A DNA stretch of 64,000 bases. Origin: Nocardia sputorum. GTDB taxonomy: Bacteria > Actinomycetota > Actinomycetes > Mycobacteriales > Mycobacteriaceae. How positions within the stretch are numbered: the first letter of the stretch is position 1; each line of letters begins with the position of its first letter. The notes beneath the pieces were generated by a model. The model saw only the letters and a list, made by a program, of their open reading frames with translations. It searched no databases and was not told the DNA's origin. Below are positions 45,527-54,247 of the stretch, in pieces. The stretch is from positions 1,922,001-1,986,000 of the forward strand of contig NZ_AP026978.1 of assembly GCF_027924405.1 (NCBI RefSeq). Reading direction: 5' to 3'. The position numbers were made by a program, and so were the translations under genes.

Positions 45527-47422
45527 GTGGGAGTGCTTTCCCGGGTCGACACGCCCGATGATCTGCGCCGGCTGACCGTGCCGGAGGTGCGCGAGCTGGC
45601 GGAGGAGATCCGCGAGTTCCTGGTGCGCAAAGTCGCCGCGACCGGCGGGCACCTCGGCCCGAACCTCGGTGTGGTCGAACTCACCATCGCGCTGCACCGG
45701 ATCTTCGACTCGCCGGCCGACCCGTTGATCTTCGACACCGGGCATCAGGCCTACGTGCACAAGATCCTGACCGGACGCAAGGATCGGTTCGACTCGCTGC
45801 GCAAGCAGGGCGGCCTGTCCGGCTACCCGAGCCGCGCCGAGAGCGCCCACGACTGGGTGGAGTCCTCGCACGCCTCGGCGGCGCTGTCCTACGCCGACGG
45901 TCTGGCCAAGGCGTTCGCGTTGAGCGGGCAGGACCGGCACGTGGTCGCGATCGTCGGCGACGGCGCGCTCACCGGCGGCATGTGCTGGGAGGCGCTCAAC
46001 AACATCGCCGCCGCGGACCGCCCGGTGGTCGTGGTGGTCAACGACAACGGCCGCTCCTACGCGCCCACCATCGGCGGCTTGGCCGAGCGGCTGACCGCGC
46101 TGCGCACCCAGCCGGCCTATGAGCACGCGCTGGACACCGGCAAGCGCATCTTGAAGAGCATCCCCCGGGTGGGCGAATCGGCGTACTCGATGGTGCACGC
46201 GGTGAAGGCCGGCATCAAGGACGCGGTCAGTCCGCAGGAACTGTTCAGCGACCTCGGCCTGAAGTACGTCGGTCCGGTGGACGGCCACGACGTCGTCGCG
46301 CTGGAGGCCGCGCTGCGCCGGGCCAAGGACTTCGGCGGCCCCGTCGTGGTGCACACGGTGACGCAGAAGGGCCGCGGCTACGCGCCCGCCGAGAACCATG
46401 TCGCCGACCAGATGCACGCCTGCGACCCGATCGATCCGCTCACCGGCGTCCCGGTCGGCGGTCCGAAGGCGCGCGGCTGGACCTCGGTGTTCTCCGAGGA
46501 GCTGATCGCGCAGGCGGAGCGCCGCGCCGACATCGTCGCCATCACCGCGGCGATGCCGGGGCCCACCGGCCTGGCGGCGTTCGGGGAGCGTTTCCCCGAT
46601 CGGATGTTCGACGTCGGCATCGCCGAACAGCACGCCATGGCGTCCGCGGCGGGGCTCGCGCTGGGCGGGATGCATCCGGTGGTGGCGATCTACTCGACGT
46701 TCCTCAACCGCGCCTTCGACCAGCTGCTGATGGACGTGGCGCTGCTGAAGCAGCCGGTCACCGTGGTGCTGGACCGCGCGGGCATCACCGGCTCCGACGG
46801 CGCCAGCCACAACGGCATGTGGGATCTGTCGGTTCTCGGCATCGTTCCCGGCATCCGGGTCGCCGCGCCGCGCGACGCCGCGACGCTGCGGGAGGAACTG
46901 GCCGAGGCGCTGGCCGTCAACGACGGTCCGACCGCGCTGCGCTTCCCGAAAGGCAGTGTGGCCGAGGACATCTCCGCGGTCGAACGGCTGGACGGCATCG
47001 ACGTGCTGCGGATGGCCCAGCCGGACGGCGGTTCGGTGCAGGCGGTGCATGGTGACGTGCTGCTCGTCGCCGTGGGCTCGTTCGCGGCGGTGGCCCTGGA
47101 AGCGGCGAACCTGCTGGATTCCGAAGGGATTTCGGTGACGGTCATCGACCCGCGCTGGGTGCTGCCGGTCTCCGACACCTTGCTGAAACTCGCGGAGAAC
47201 TATCGGCTTGTCGTCACGCTCGAGGACGGTGGCCTGCACGGCGGCATCGGCTCGACGGTATCGGCCCGCCTGCGCAACTCCGGACTGGACATCCCGACCC
47301 GCGAACTCGGGGTGCCGCAACAGTTCCTGGAGCACGCCTCGCGCGGCGAGGTGCACGCCGAACTCGGTCTCACCGGTCCCGACATCGCTCGGCGGATCGG
47401 CGGATGGCTGGCCGCTCGCTGA
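45527..47422 (+). CDS. dxs: 1-deoxy-D-xylulose-5-phosphate synthase
   Basis: Dxs condenses pyruvate and glyceraldehyde-3-phosphate to DXP, the first step of the MEP isoprenoid pathway and a feed to thiamine and pyridoxal. The 631-residue transketolase-like enzyme has the thiamine-diphosphate motif [16 protein letters not shown]. The catalytic histidine segment is [10 protein letters not shown], and the Pyr domain has [18 protein letters not shown]. Motifs and length are complete. The start is GTG 45527. The gene converges on the RNase D-like gene. Confidence 0.97.
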   Translation: MGVLSRVDTPDDLRRLTVPEVRELAEEIREFLVRKVAATGGHLGPNLGVVELTIALHRIFDSPADPLIFDTGHQAYVHKILTGRKDRFDSLRKQGGLSGYPSRAESAHDWVESSHASAALSYADGLAKAFALSGQDRHVVAIVGDGALTGGMCWEALNNIAAADRPVVVVVNDNGRSYAPTIGGLAERLTALRTQPAYEHALDTGKRILKSIPRVGESAYSMVHAVKAGIKDAVSPQELFSDLGLKYVGPVDGHDVVALEAALRRAKDFGGPVVVHTVTQKGRGYAPAENHVADQMHACDPIDPLTGVPVGGPKARGWTSVFSEELIAQAERRADIVAITAAMPGPTGLAAFGERFPDRMFDVGIAEQHAMASAAGLALGGMHPVVAIYSTFLNRAFDQLLMDVALLKQPVTVVLDRAGITGSDGASHNGMWDLSVLGIVPGIRVAAPRDAATLREELAEALAVNDGPTALRFPKGSVAEDISAVERLDGIDVLRMAQPDGGSVQAVHGDVLLVAVGSFAAVALEAANLLDSEGISVTVIDPRWVLPVSDTLLKLAENYRLVVTLEDGGLHGGIGSTVSARLRNSGLDIPTRELGVPQQFLEHASRGEVHAELGLTGPDIARRIGGWLAAR

Positions 47423-47438
47423 GGCCGGGGCTTCGGCC
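47423..47438. terminator. short hairpin after dxs
   Basis: GGCCG and CGGCC flank a six-base loop directly after the dxs stop, between convergent genes. The stem is only five bases, so this is a modest candidate. Confidence 0.4.
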
Positions 47439-47455
47439 GGACCCCCGGGCGGCCG

Positions 47456-48694
47456 CTAGCCCGATGGCGGCAACGCGGCGGCCAGCCGCGGTACGGCCAA
47501 TTCCCGCTGCCACGGACGGGCGCCGCCGGATTTCAGGTAGCCGTCGACAGCGGAGGGGTCGACCGCGTCGTAGTCGGGCAGCCCGTCCCAGCACAGGCGG
47601 CGGACCAGGTCGGGAGCGAGCAGGTTCTCCACCGGTATCGAGTGCTCCGCCGACAGCTCGGACATAGCCGCCCGTGCCCGGGTCAGGCGGGCCGCCGCGG
47701 CCGGGTCGCGGCGTTCCCAGCGGTTGACCGGCGGTGGGCCGTCGAACGGCTGGGTGAGCGGCGGCAACTCGCTGTCCGGCAAGGTGCGGCCGCGCTCGAT
47801 CGCGGCGAGCCATTCGCGGGAGTAGCGGCGCTGCCGCGGACCGCCGAACACCGGCAGCGTGCGCAACTGCGCGATGGACCGGGGTTCGGCCGTCGCGGCC
47901 GCGATGATCGCGGCATCCGGGAGGATGCGGGCGGGCGCGACGTCCCGGGCGCGGGCCAGCGCGTCCCGTGTGGTCCACAGCTCGCGCACCACGGCCAGCT
48001 GCCTGGTGCGGCGCAGCGTGTGGATGCCCGAGGTGCGCCGCCAGCGCTCGGCCTTCGGCGCGGGCGGGTCCAGGGTGCGGATGTGCTCGAATTCCTGTGC
48101 CGCCCAGTCGGATTTGCCCTGCTCATCGAGTGCGGCGGCCACGGCGTCGCGCAGTTCCAGCAACAATTCGACATCCAGGGCGGCGTAATTCAGCCAGTCG
48201 GCGGGCAGCGGGCGGGTGGACCAGTCGGCCGCCCCATGCCCCTTGCGTAGCGCGCGGCCCAGCAGCCGCTCCACCATCGCGGCGAGCCCGACGCGTTCGA
48301 AACCCGCCAGGCGCCCGCCCAATTCGGTGTCGAACAGCCGGGCCGGACGCAAACCGAGTTCGGCCAGCCCCGGAAGGTCCTGGTCCGCGGAGTGCAGAAC
48401 CCACTCCAGCCCGTTGATCGCGTCGGCGAGCGGGCCGAGGGCGTCGGTGATCGGGATCGGATCGATGAGGAACGTGCCCGCGCCCGCGCGGCGCAGCTGG
48501 ATCAGGTACGCCCGCGCCGAGTAACGGAACCCGGAGGCGCGCTCGGCGTCGACGGCCAGGGGGCCGGTGCCCGCGATCAGCCGGGCGGCGGCCGCGCTGA
48601 TCTCCGCGGCGGTGTCCAGTACCGGTGGCACGCCCTCCAACGGCGCGAGCAGCGGCGTCGCGGCCGAGGGTTCGGATTCTTCTGGTACGGACAT
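47456..48694 (-). CDS. RNase D-like 3'-5' exonuclease with HRDC domain
   Basis: This 412-residue protein is equivalent to mycobacterial Rv2681. The DEDD exonuclease domain has LAVDAERASGFRY (D-x-E), VLHSADQDLPGL and YAALDVELLLEL (Y-x3-D). The C-terminal HRDC-like domain includes LTRARAAMSELSAEHSIPVENLL. It probably matures tRNA or degrades RNA. The ATG at 48694 starts the conserved part; the frame to 48814 is not supported. DUF3000 and dxs neighbours are as in mycobacteria. Confidence 0.92.
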   Translation of the reverse strand: MSVPEESEPSAATPLLAPLEGVPPVLDTAAEISAAAARLIAGTGPLAVDAERASGFRYSARAYLIQLRRAGAGTFLIDPIPITDALGPLADAINGLEWVLHSADQDLPGLAELGLRPARLFDTELGGRLAGFERVGLAAMVERLLGRALRKGHGAADWSTRPLPADWLNYAALDVELLLELRDAVAAALDEQGKSDWAAQEFEHIRTLDPPAPKAERWRRTSGIHTLRRTRQLAVVRELWTTRDALARARDVAPARILPDAAIIAAATAEPRSIAQLRTLPVFGGPRQRRYSREWLAAIERGRTLPDSELPPLTQPFDGPPPVNRWERRDPAAAARLTRARAAMSELSAEHSIPVENLLAPDLVRRLCWDGLPDYDAVDPSAVDGYLKSGGARPWQRELAVPRLAAALPPSG

Positions 48695-48833
48695 GGTGTT
48701 GAACTTTACGTGCCGACGCCACGACGCCGCCGTCCTATCGGCGCATAAGTGTGTCGACGGATCGGGCGCGATGGGCCCGGTGTACCGGACGACGGCGGTT
48801 CCTGCGCAGGTCACACCGTGTCTGCGGGCGTGC

Positions 48834-49472
48834 TCAGGGGTGATCGCGGGACAGGCCGGGCGGCACCTGCAGCTGGGTCACCCCGGCCGGCGGCAGTCCC
48901 GCCGCGTAGGCCAGCACCTCGCAGAACGCCTCCAGGTGCGGGCGCATGTCGGTGGTGACGGGCGTCCACGAGGCCCGAAGTTCCAGCTGATGGGCGCGTG
49001 GCGGACCGGCGATGTCCCCGTAGCGCACCGAGCTGGTCGAGGTCACCGTGCCGCCGAGCGCGGTGAACGGCTCGGTCCGCGACTCCAGCGCGTCCACCAG
49101 CCAGCTCCAGGCCACCTCGGGTAGCAGGGGGTCGGTGGCGAGCGCGGCGTCGATGTCGGCCTGGATGTAGGCGACCAGACGTAAGGTGCCGTGCCAGGTG
49201 TCGTCGCCGTCCGGATCGTGCAAGAGGATCAACCGGCCGAACGCGTCGCCTTCGGAATCGACCGGTACGACAGGGGTTTCCGGATGGGTGACCTCCGCGC
49301 CGATGGCGTAGGAGTACGGTGCCAGGCGTTGCGGCGGCCGGATGGGCGCGAGCTCGATCCGAGGGTGCACGGTTGCGGTGCGCATCGCCTCGACCGCGGC
49401 GCGAAACTGAGCTGGCTCGCCCTGTGGTCCTTCGGTCGGTGCGGCGCCGTCGCGGAAGTCGAGCGGTGTCAC
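48834..49472 (-). CDS. DUF3000 family protein
   Basis: This 212-residue protein is equivalent to mycobacterial Rv2680. The domain begins at [21 protein letters not shown] and includes [19 protein letters not shown] and [28 protein letters not shown]. The end carries the [16 protein letters not shown] helix. It may form an operon with the RNase D gene downstream on the same strand, with 139 bases between. The function is unknown. The start is a GTG at 49472. Confidence 0.9.
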   Translation of the reverse strand: MTPLDFRDGAAPTEGPQGEPAQFRAAVEAMRTATVHPRIELAPIRPPQRLAPYSYAIGAEVTHPETPVVPVDSEGDAFGRLILLHDPDGDDTWHGTLRLVAYIQADIDAALATDPLLPEVAWSWLVDALESRTEPFTALGGTVTSTSSVRYGDIAGPPRAHQLELRASWTPVTTDMRPHLEAFCEVLAYAAGLPPAGVTQLQVPPGLSRDHP

Positions 49473-49603
49473 GGAAGCTGACGGTAGACCTTGTGCACCC
49501 GGTGCAGTCGGAGGCGCGCCGCTACGGGCCGTGCGACGTCCGTGCGAGCATCGCTGCCGCCTCCGCGTCCGCCCTCCCGCACGACCCGCATACGATAGCC
49601 GTG

Positions 49604-50659
49604 ATGAGCACTCATACCCGCCGCCGGTTGACCGATGCCCCGTTCCTGTCCGCCGCTACCGGCGCGACGCCCAGCAGGCGTCCGGTGTGGTTCATGCGCC
49701 AGGCCGGACGCTCGCTGCCCGAATACCGCGAGGTGCGCGCGGGCGTCGGGATGCTCGAGTCCTGCTTCGACCCGGAACTGGTATGCGAGATCACCCTGCA
49801 GCCGATCCGCAGGCACCGGGTCGACGCGGCGATCCTGTTCTCCGACATCGTCGTTCCGCTCAAAGCGGCGGGGATCGATCTGGACATCGTGCCCGGCGTT
49901 GGCCCGGTGGTCGCCGCGCCCGTGCGGACGGTCGACGACGTGCGCGCGCTGCCCCGGTTGCGTCCCGAGGAGGTCGGGGCGGTCACCGACGGCGTGCGTC
50001 TGCTGCTCGACGCGCTGGGGGAGACGCCGCTGATCGGGTTCGCGGGCGCGCCGTTCACCCTCGCCTCCTACCTGGTCGAGGGCGGTCCCAGCAAGAACCA
50101 CGAGCGCACCAAGGCGATGATGTACGCCGACCCGCAGACCTGGCACGCGCTGCTCGGCGTGCTCACCGACATCACCATCGCGTTCCTGCAGGCGCAGCTC
50201 GCGGCGGGCGTCGACGCGGTGCAGCTGTTCGACTCCTGGGCCGGGGCGCTCTCGCTGGCCGACTACCGCAGCTTCGTGCTTCCGCATTCGGAACGTGTGT
50301 TCGCCGAGATCGCCGACGCGGGAGTGCCGCGCATCCACTTCGGGGTGGGAACCGGCGAGCTGCTCGGCGCCATGGGCGAGGCGGGCGCCGACGTGGTCGG
50401 CGTCGATTGGCGGGTGCCGCTGACCGAGGCCGTTCGCCGCGTGGGGCCGGGAAAAGCGTTGCAGGGCAATCTCGATCCGGCTGTGCTGTTCGCCGGGCCC
50501 GCGGCGGTCGAGGCGCAGGCCCGGCGGATCGTGCGGGAAGCGGACGAGGCGATCACCCTCGGCGCCACCGGGCACATCTTCAACCTGGGCCACGGGGTGC
50601 TCCCGGAGACCGATCCGGGCGTGCTGACCGCCTTGGTGGAACTCGTTCACGAGCTGTAG
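49604..50659 (+). CDS. hemE: Uroporphyrinogen decarboxylase
   Basis: HemE decarboxylates uroporphyrinogen III to coproporphyrinogen III. The 351-residue protein has [18 protein letters not shown] near residue 24, with the two arginines that bind the substrate carboxylates. It also has [17 protein letters not shown] and the conserved aspartate and histidine regions ([20 protein letters not shown]). The ATG at 49604 was chosen; GTG 49601 is adjacent. With hemY and hemQ it forms the coproporphyrin-dependent heme pathway. A hairpin follows the stop. Confidence 0.96.
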   Translation: MSTHTRRRLTDAPFLSAATGATPSRRPVWFMRQAGRSLPEYREVRAGVGMLESCFDPELVCEITLQPIRRHRVDAAILFSDIVVPLKAAGIDLDIVPGVGPVVAAPVRTVDDVRALPRLRPEEVGAVTDGVRLLLDALGETPLIGFAGAPFTLASYLVEGGPSKNHERTKAMMYADPQTWHALLGVLTDITIAFLQAQLAAGVDAVQLFDSWAGALSLADYRSFVLPHSERVFAEIADAGVPRIHFGVGTGELLGAMGEAGADVVGVDWRVPLTEAVRRVGPGKALQGNLDPAVLFAGPAAVEAQARRIVREADEAITLGATGHIFNLGHGVLPETDPGVLTALVELVHEL

Positions 50660-50662
50660 GCC

Positions 50663-50680
50663 GGGCGGAGAAGACCGCCC
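50663..50680 (+). terminator. hairpin after hemE
   Basis: GGGCGG and CCGCCC enclose the loop AGAAGA, four bases beyond the hemE stop. The stem is short but GC-only, consistent with a weak terminator. Confidence 0.45.
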
Positions 50681-50864
50681 ACAGCCGGGCACGAAGCAGG
50701 CGTGCGGACGGAAGTCGTCCAGCGCTTGGGCGCACCATCGATGCGGGCAACGGTGACATGTTCGGACGCCCGGCTGGACGATGGGCTCCAGGGATGGGCC
50801 CGCTCCGGGCGCGCCGCACGGCTCGCACAGTCACGCCGACGGAGTCTCGGGCGACTGCGGAAAT

Positions 50865-50896
50865 GATCTCGAGGTGCGTCCACCTGCCCCGAGATC
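50865..50896. promoter_or_regulatory. complex hairpin in the hemE-hemY gap
   Basis: GATCTCG (50865-50871) and CGAGATC (50890-50896) pair as the outer stem. AGGTG (50872-50876) and CACCT (50881-50885) continue the inner stem, with a four-base loop and a 4-nt asymmetric bulge. It lies about 150 bases before the hemY start. A terminator, processing site or leader element are all possible. Confidence 0.35.
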
Positions 50897-51049
50897 ACGT
50901 TCGATCGAGGGTTTGCGATGCTCAACGCTCGGTTCGGGCGGTGCTGGTAGCCGGAGGCGGCACTGGCCGCAGTCGCGGGCAGTGTGCCCCGGGTCATCGT
51001 GGGCCGACCGTTCGACGGCCGAGGTCGCGGCACACGCTACGGTCGAGGC

Positions 51050-52411
51050 ATGCGTATCGCGGTGGTCGGCGGTGGGATCAGCGGACTGGTGGCCGCGTAT
51101 CGGTTGCGGACATTGCTCGGGCCGGATGCCGACGTGCTGGTGCTCGATCGCGCCGAACGGGTCGGCGGCATCCTCTACACCGGTGAACTGGCCGGGGAGC
51201 CATTGGATCTCGGTGCGGAAGCGTTCGTCGGCCGTCGGCCGGAGGTGCCCGCGCTACTGCGGGAACTCGGGCTCGAGTCGCAGTTGGTGACGCCTGCCGG
51301 TCTGCGGCCGCTGGTGTGGTCCTCCGGAGCGGCGCACCCACTTCCGGAGGGCACGTTGATGGGTGTCCCGGCGAACGCCGAGTCGATGCGCGGTCTGGTC
51401 GACGCCGAGACGCTGGCACGGATCGCCGCCGAACCCGATCGACCGCTGACCTGGGCCCCCGGCTCCGATGTCGACGTCTACCACCTGGTCGCCGACCGCT
51501 TCGGCCCGCAAGTGGCCGAGCGCAGCGTGGATCCGCTGCTCGGTGGGGTGTACGCGGGCAGTTCCCGCTCGATCGGTGTCCGCGCCGCGCTGCCCACCCT
51601 CGCCGCCGCCCTGGACGACGGCGCGCCCAGCCTCACCGCCGCCGTCGGAGCCGCGCTGCCGCCGCCCTCGAACGCGCCGGTCTTCGGGGGAATCCGCGAC
51701 GGCTACCGGGTGCTGCTCGAAGCGCTCGCCGAACGCTCCGGGGCCGGTTTCGTCACCGCGACCCCGGGCACGCGTCTGGCCAGGGGACTGCGTGGCTGGG
51801 TGGTGGACCCGATCGGCGCCGTCGACGCCGTGGTGCTCGCCACCCCGGCGCCGGTGACCGCGCGACTGCTGCGGACCGTCGCCCCCGCCGCCGCGGCGGA
51901 GCTGGCGGGCGTCGAACTCTCCTCGTCGGCGGTGGTCGCGCTGGCGCTGCACCGCGAGACCGCGTTGCCGCAGAACTCCGGCATCCTGGTGGCGACCGGG
52001 GAGCCGCTGCGCGCGAAGGCGTTCACCCTGTCCAGCCGCAAATGGACGCATCTCGCGCAACGCGAAACCGCTCTCGTTCGTGTCTCGTTCGGGAAATTCG
52101 GGGACGACTCCCCGCTGTCGTGGCCCGATGCGCAACTGGTGGCCGCCGCCACCGAGGACTTGGCTACCGTCACCGGAGTGGCCGTGGAGCCGATCGAGGC
52201 CGTGGTGCAGCGCTGGCCGGGCGGCCTCGCCCAGTACGCGCCCGGCCATCCGGCGCGCGTCGCGGCCGTCGAAGCCGAGGTCGCCGCGCTCGACGGGCTG
52301 GCGGTGGCGGGCGCGTACCTGCACGGCGTCGGCGTGCCCGCGTGCGTCGCCTCCGGCGCGGCCGCCGCGCAGCGGATCGCGGAGACGGTCAGCGCGGGCA
52401 GCGCACGCTGA
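51050..52411 (+). CDS. hemY: Protoporphyrinogen/coproporphyrinogen oxidase
   Basis: This is a 453-residue FAD-dependent oxidase. In actinobacteria it oxidises coproporphyrinogen III to coproporphyrin III. The FAD dinucleotide motif is AVVGGGISGLVAAYRL near the N-terminus, and GGILYT follows in the second FAD segment. The C-terminal FAD contact is VAGAYLHGVGVPACVASG. The start at 51050 places the motif at residue 3. Its neighbours hemE and hemQ complete the coproporphyrin-dependent pathway, but the nsrR/hmp scar separates hemY from hemQ. Confidence 0.95.
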   Translation: MRIAVVGGGISGLVAAYRLRTLLGPDADVLVLDRAERVGGILYTGELAGEPLDLGAEAFVGRRPEVPALLRELGLESQLVTPAGLRPLVWSSGAAHPLPEGTLMGVPANAESMRGLVDAETLARIAAEPDRPLTWAPGSDVDVYHLVADRFGPQVAERSVDPLLGGVYAGSSRSIGVRAALPTLAAALDDGAPSLTAAVGAALPPPSNAPVFGGIRDGYRVLLEALAERSGAGFVTATPGTRLARGLRGWVVDPIGAVDAVVLATPAPVTARLLRTVAPAAAAELAGVELSSSAVVALALHRETALPQNSGILVATGEPLRAKAFTLSSRKWTHLAQRETALVRVSFGKFGDDSPLSWPDAQLVAAATEDLATVTGVAVEPIEAVVQRWPGGLAQYAPGHPARVAAVEAEVAALDGLAVAGAYLHGVGVPACVASGAAAAQRIAETVSAGSAR

Positions 52412-52596
52412 TCGCAGGCGGGGCCGTCCCAGTCCGGCCCGCCGCGGCAACGAGAGCCGACACGGTACCGCTGCTGTTGGATGTCCGCTTTTCTCGGGCT
52501 GCTCGATAATCGGCGCTGAAAATGCCCAGGAATCGGCAATTGAGAACACTTCGCCGACATGCGGAATCAGTGGGATTCGCCGATAGCGTGAGCATC

Positions 52597-52845
52597 ATGC
52601 AGCTCTCGCACTCCACCCATATCGGTCTTGCGCACCATCGTGCGGCTCGCGGCGGAGGACGAGAACAGTTCCCGGGTGACCACCAAACTTATCGCACGAC
52701 AGGTGGGCGCGTCGGAAAAGCATGTGGCCAAGCCGGTTTCCCGGTTGGTCGAGCTGGGTCTGGTGCAGGCGCACCGCGGACGATCCGGCGGATTGTTCAT
52801 CATCGCGGCCGGGCGCGCCGCTTCGGTGGGACCCGGGCGCACGGC
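52597..52845 (+). pseudogene. frameshifted Rrf2-family (NsrR-like) regulator remnant
   Basis: The remnant starts with [11 protein letters not shown], the exact style of the NsrR/Rrf2 N-terminus. One extra base near 52628 (CTTGCGC where CTGCGC would keep the frame) shifts the reading. The following [39 protein letters not shown] and [12 protein letters not shown] then continue the Rrf2 winged helix in the next frame. The protein loses similarity shortly after [12 protein letters not shown], so the C-terminal cluster-binding cysteines are absent. It cannot make a functional regulator unless it is translated from the TTG at 52628 in truncated form. Confidence 0.72.
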
Positions 52846-53022
52846 CGGGCCGATCTCTCCGCACTCGAACTGCCCGAGGACGCCGACGGATATGTCTGGT
52901 CCCCCGGATTCCTGCGCGACATCCAGGGCCAGCTGTGCGCCCTCGGCATCCCGGCCGCCCGCGTGCAGGTCGAACAGTTCACGCCCGGCGACGCGGGCGC
53001 TCCCGGGCGAGTGGCACGATAG
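52831..53022 (+). pseudogene. C-terminal fragment of a flavohemoprotein-type reductase (hmp-like)
   Basis: This is an open frame ending at TAG 53022. [15 protein letters not shown], then [28 protein letters not shown], has the pattern of the extreme C-terminal NAD-binding end of flavohemoprotein/ferredoxin-reductase proteins (typically ...LPxDADYYLCGPxxFMRDVxxxLxxxGVPxxRIHxExF). The globin and FAD domains are missing. It follows directly on the NsrR-like remnant and ends four bases before hemQ. It appears to be what remains of an hmp gene after a deletion that joined it to nsrR. Confidence 0.6.
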
Positions 53023-53026
53023 TGCT

Positions 53027-53722
53027 ATGGCGCGACTCGACTATCAAGCTCTCAACTCCACCATCCGCTACCTGATGTTCTCGGTCTTCCAGGTGCAGCC
53101 CGGAGTGCTGGGCGAGGACCGGGACGCCGCGACCAAGGAGGCGAAGGCGTTCTTCGACGGTCTCGCCGACCGCGACGTGGTGGTGCGTGGCATCTACGAC
53201 GTGGCGGGGATGCGCGCCGACGCCGATTTCATGATCTGGACGCACGCCGAGCGCGTCGAGGACCTGCAGGCCGCCTACGCCGACTTCCGCCGCACCACCG
53301 AGCTGGGACGGGCCAGCGCGCCGGTGTGGAGCAACGCGGCGCTGCACCGTCCCGCGGAGTTCAACAAGAGCCATATCCCGGCGTTCCTGGCCGGTGAGGA
53401 GCCGGGCGCCTACATCTGCGTGTACCCGTTCGTCCGGTCCTATGAGTGGTACCTGCTGCCCGACGAGGAACGCCGCCGGATGCTGGCCGAGCACGGCAAG
53501 GCCGCGCGTGGCTATCCGGACGTGCGGGCCAACACCGTCAGCTCGTTCGCGCTCGGCGACTACGAGTGGATCCTGGCCTTCGAAGCGCCCGAACTGCATC
53601 GCATCGTCGATCTGATGCGCGACCTGCGCGCCACCGACGCCCGGCGGCACGTGCGCGAGGAGATTCCGTTCTTCACCGGTCCCCGCGTGGAGATCGAGCA
53701 GCTGATCGCCGCCCTGCCCTGA
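53027..53722 (+). CDS. hemQ: Coproheme decarboxylase HemQ
   Basis: HemQ performs the last step of coproporphyrin-dependent heme synthesis, decarboxylating coproheme to heme b with peroxide. The 231-residue chlorite-dismutase-fold protein has [13 protein letters not shown], containing the catalytic tyrosine (Y133). The proximal histidine lies in [15 protein letters not shown] (H156). Length is standard for actinobacteria. The start is ATG 53027. It ends 81 bases from the convergent msrB. Confidence 0.95.
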   Translation: MARLDYQALNSTIRYLMFSVFQVQPGVLGEDRDAATKEAKAFFDGLADRDVVVRGIYDVAGMRADADFMIWTHAERVEDLQAAYADFRRTTELGRASAPVWSNAALHRPAEFNKSHIPAFLAGEEPGAYICVYPFVRSYEWYLLPDEERRRMLAEHGKAARGYPDVRANTVSSFALGDYEWILAFEAPELHRIVDLMRDLRATDARRHVREEIPFFTGPRVEIEQLIAALP

Positions 53723-53803
53723 CGTCCACCGGACTTGCCCAGAGTTTTCGGGGCATGCGACGAGCGGTGCCGACTCCGTACGCTGCCGGTGAGCGTCGGG
53801 CCG

Positions 53804-54247
53804 TTACTCCGCTGCGCTGTCCGAGGGGTGCAGTCGCAGAGCGATGGAGTTGATGCAGTAGCGCTTGTCGGTGGGCGTGTTGTACCCCTCGCCCTCGAAC
53901 ACGTGGCCGAGGTGGCTGTGGCAGTTCGCGCACAGCACTTCGACCCGGTGCATGCCGAGCGAGTCGTCCGACCGGAGAATCACCGCGTCGGACGCCGCCG
54001 GATCGAAGAACGACGGCCAGCCGCAATGCGAGTCGAACTTCTCGGTGCTGCGGAACAGTTCGGCGCCGCAGGCCCGGCACACGTAGACGCCTTCGGTCTT
54101 GGTTTCGGTGTACTCGCCGGTGAACGGCCGCTCGGTGGCGGCCTCGCGCAGCACCGCGTATTCCTCGGGGTCCAGCTTCAACCGCCATTCCTGCGGCGTG
54201 AGCTGGATCCGCGGCGCGGGCAGGGACGTGTCGGCTTCGGAGCTCAT
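53804..54247 (-). CDS. msrB: Peptide-methionine (R)-S-oxide reductase
   Basis: MsrB reduces R-methionine sulfoxide in proteins. The 147-residue protein has two structural CxxC pairs (C57/C60 and C106/C109) for zinc, the segment HSHLGHVFEGEGY, and the catalytic cysteine in RYCINSIALRL (C131). Its start codon region overlaps the stop of aftC by four bases (ATGA), so it is translated with it. The mycobacterial order msrB-aftC is conserved. Confidence 0.96.
   Translation of the reverse strand: MSSEADTSLPAPRIQLTPQEWRLKLDPEEYAVLREAATERPFTGEYTETKTEGVYVCRACGAELFRSTEKFDSHCGWPSFFDPAASDAVILRSDDSLGMHRVEVLCANCHSHLGHVFEGEGYNTPTDKRYCINSIALRLHPSDSAAE

Larger units (their letters stand above)
50660..51049. 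other. 390-base gap between hemE and hemY
   Basis: No gene is supported here; the open frames are unpersuasive. Two structured segments are present. A GGGCGG/CCGCCC hairpin (50663-50680) directly after hemE is a probable terminator. The second is a longer hairpin at 50865-50896. Coding potential appears to resume only at the hemY ATG. In mycobacteria hemE and hemY are usually tightly linked, so this gap is unusual. Confidence 0.55.

Noticed and set aside
50647-51033. Minus-strand 128-residue frame in the hemE-hemY gap
   Set aside because: Arginine/serine/proline-rich without a ribosome-binding site or domain; treated as non-coding.
53723-53803. Terminator between hemQ and msrB
   Set aside because: The short gap between convergent genes shows no convincing inverted repeat.
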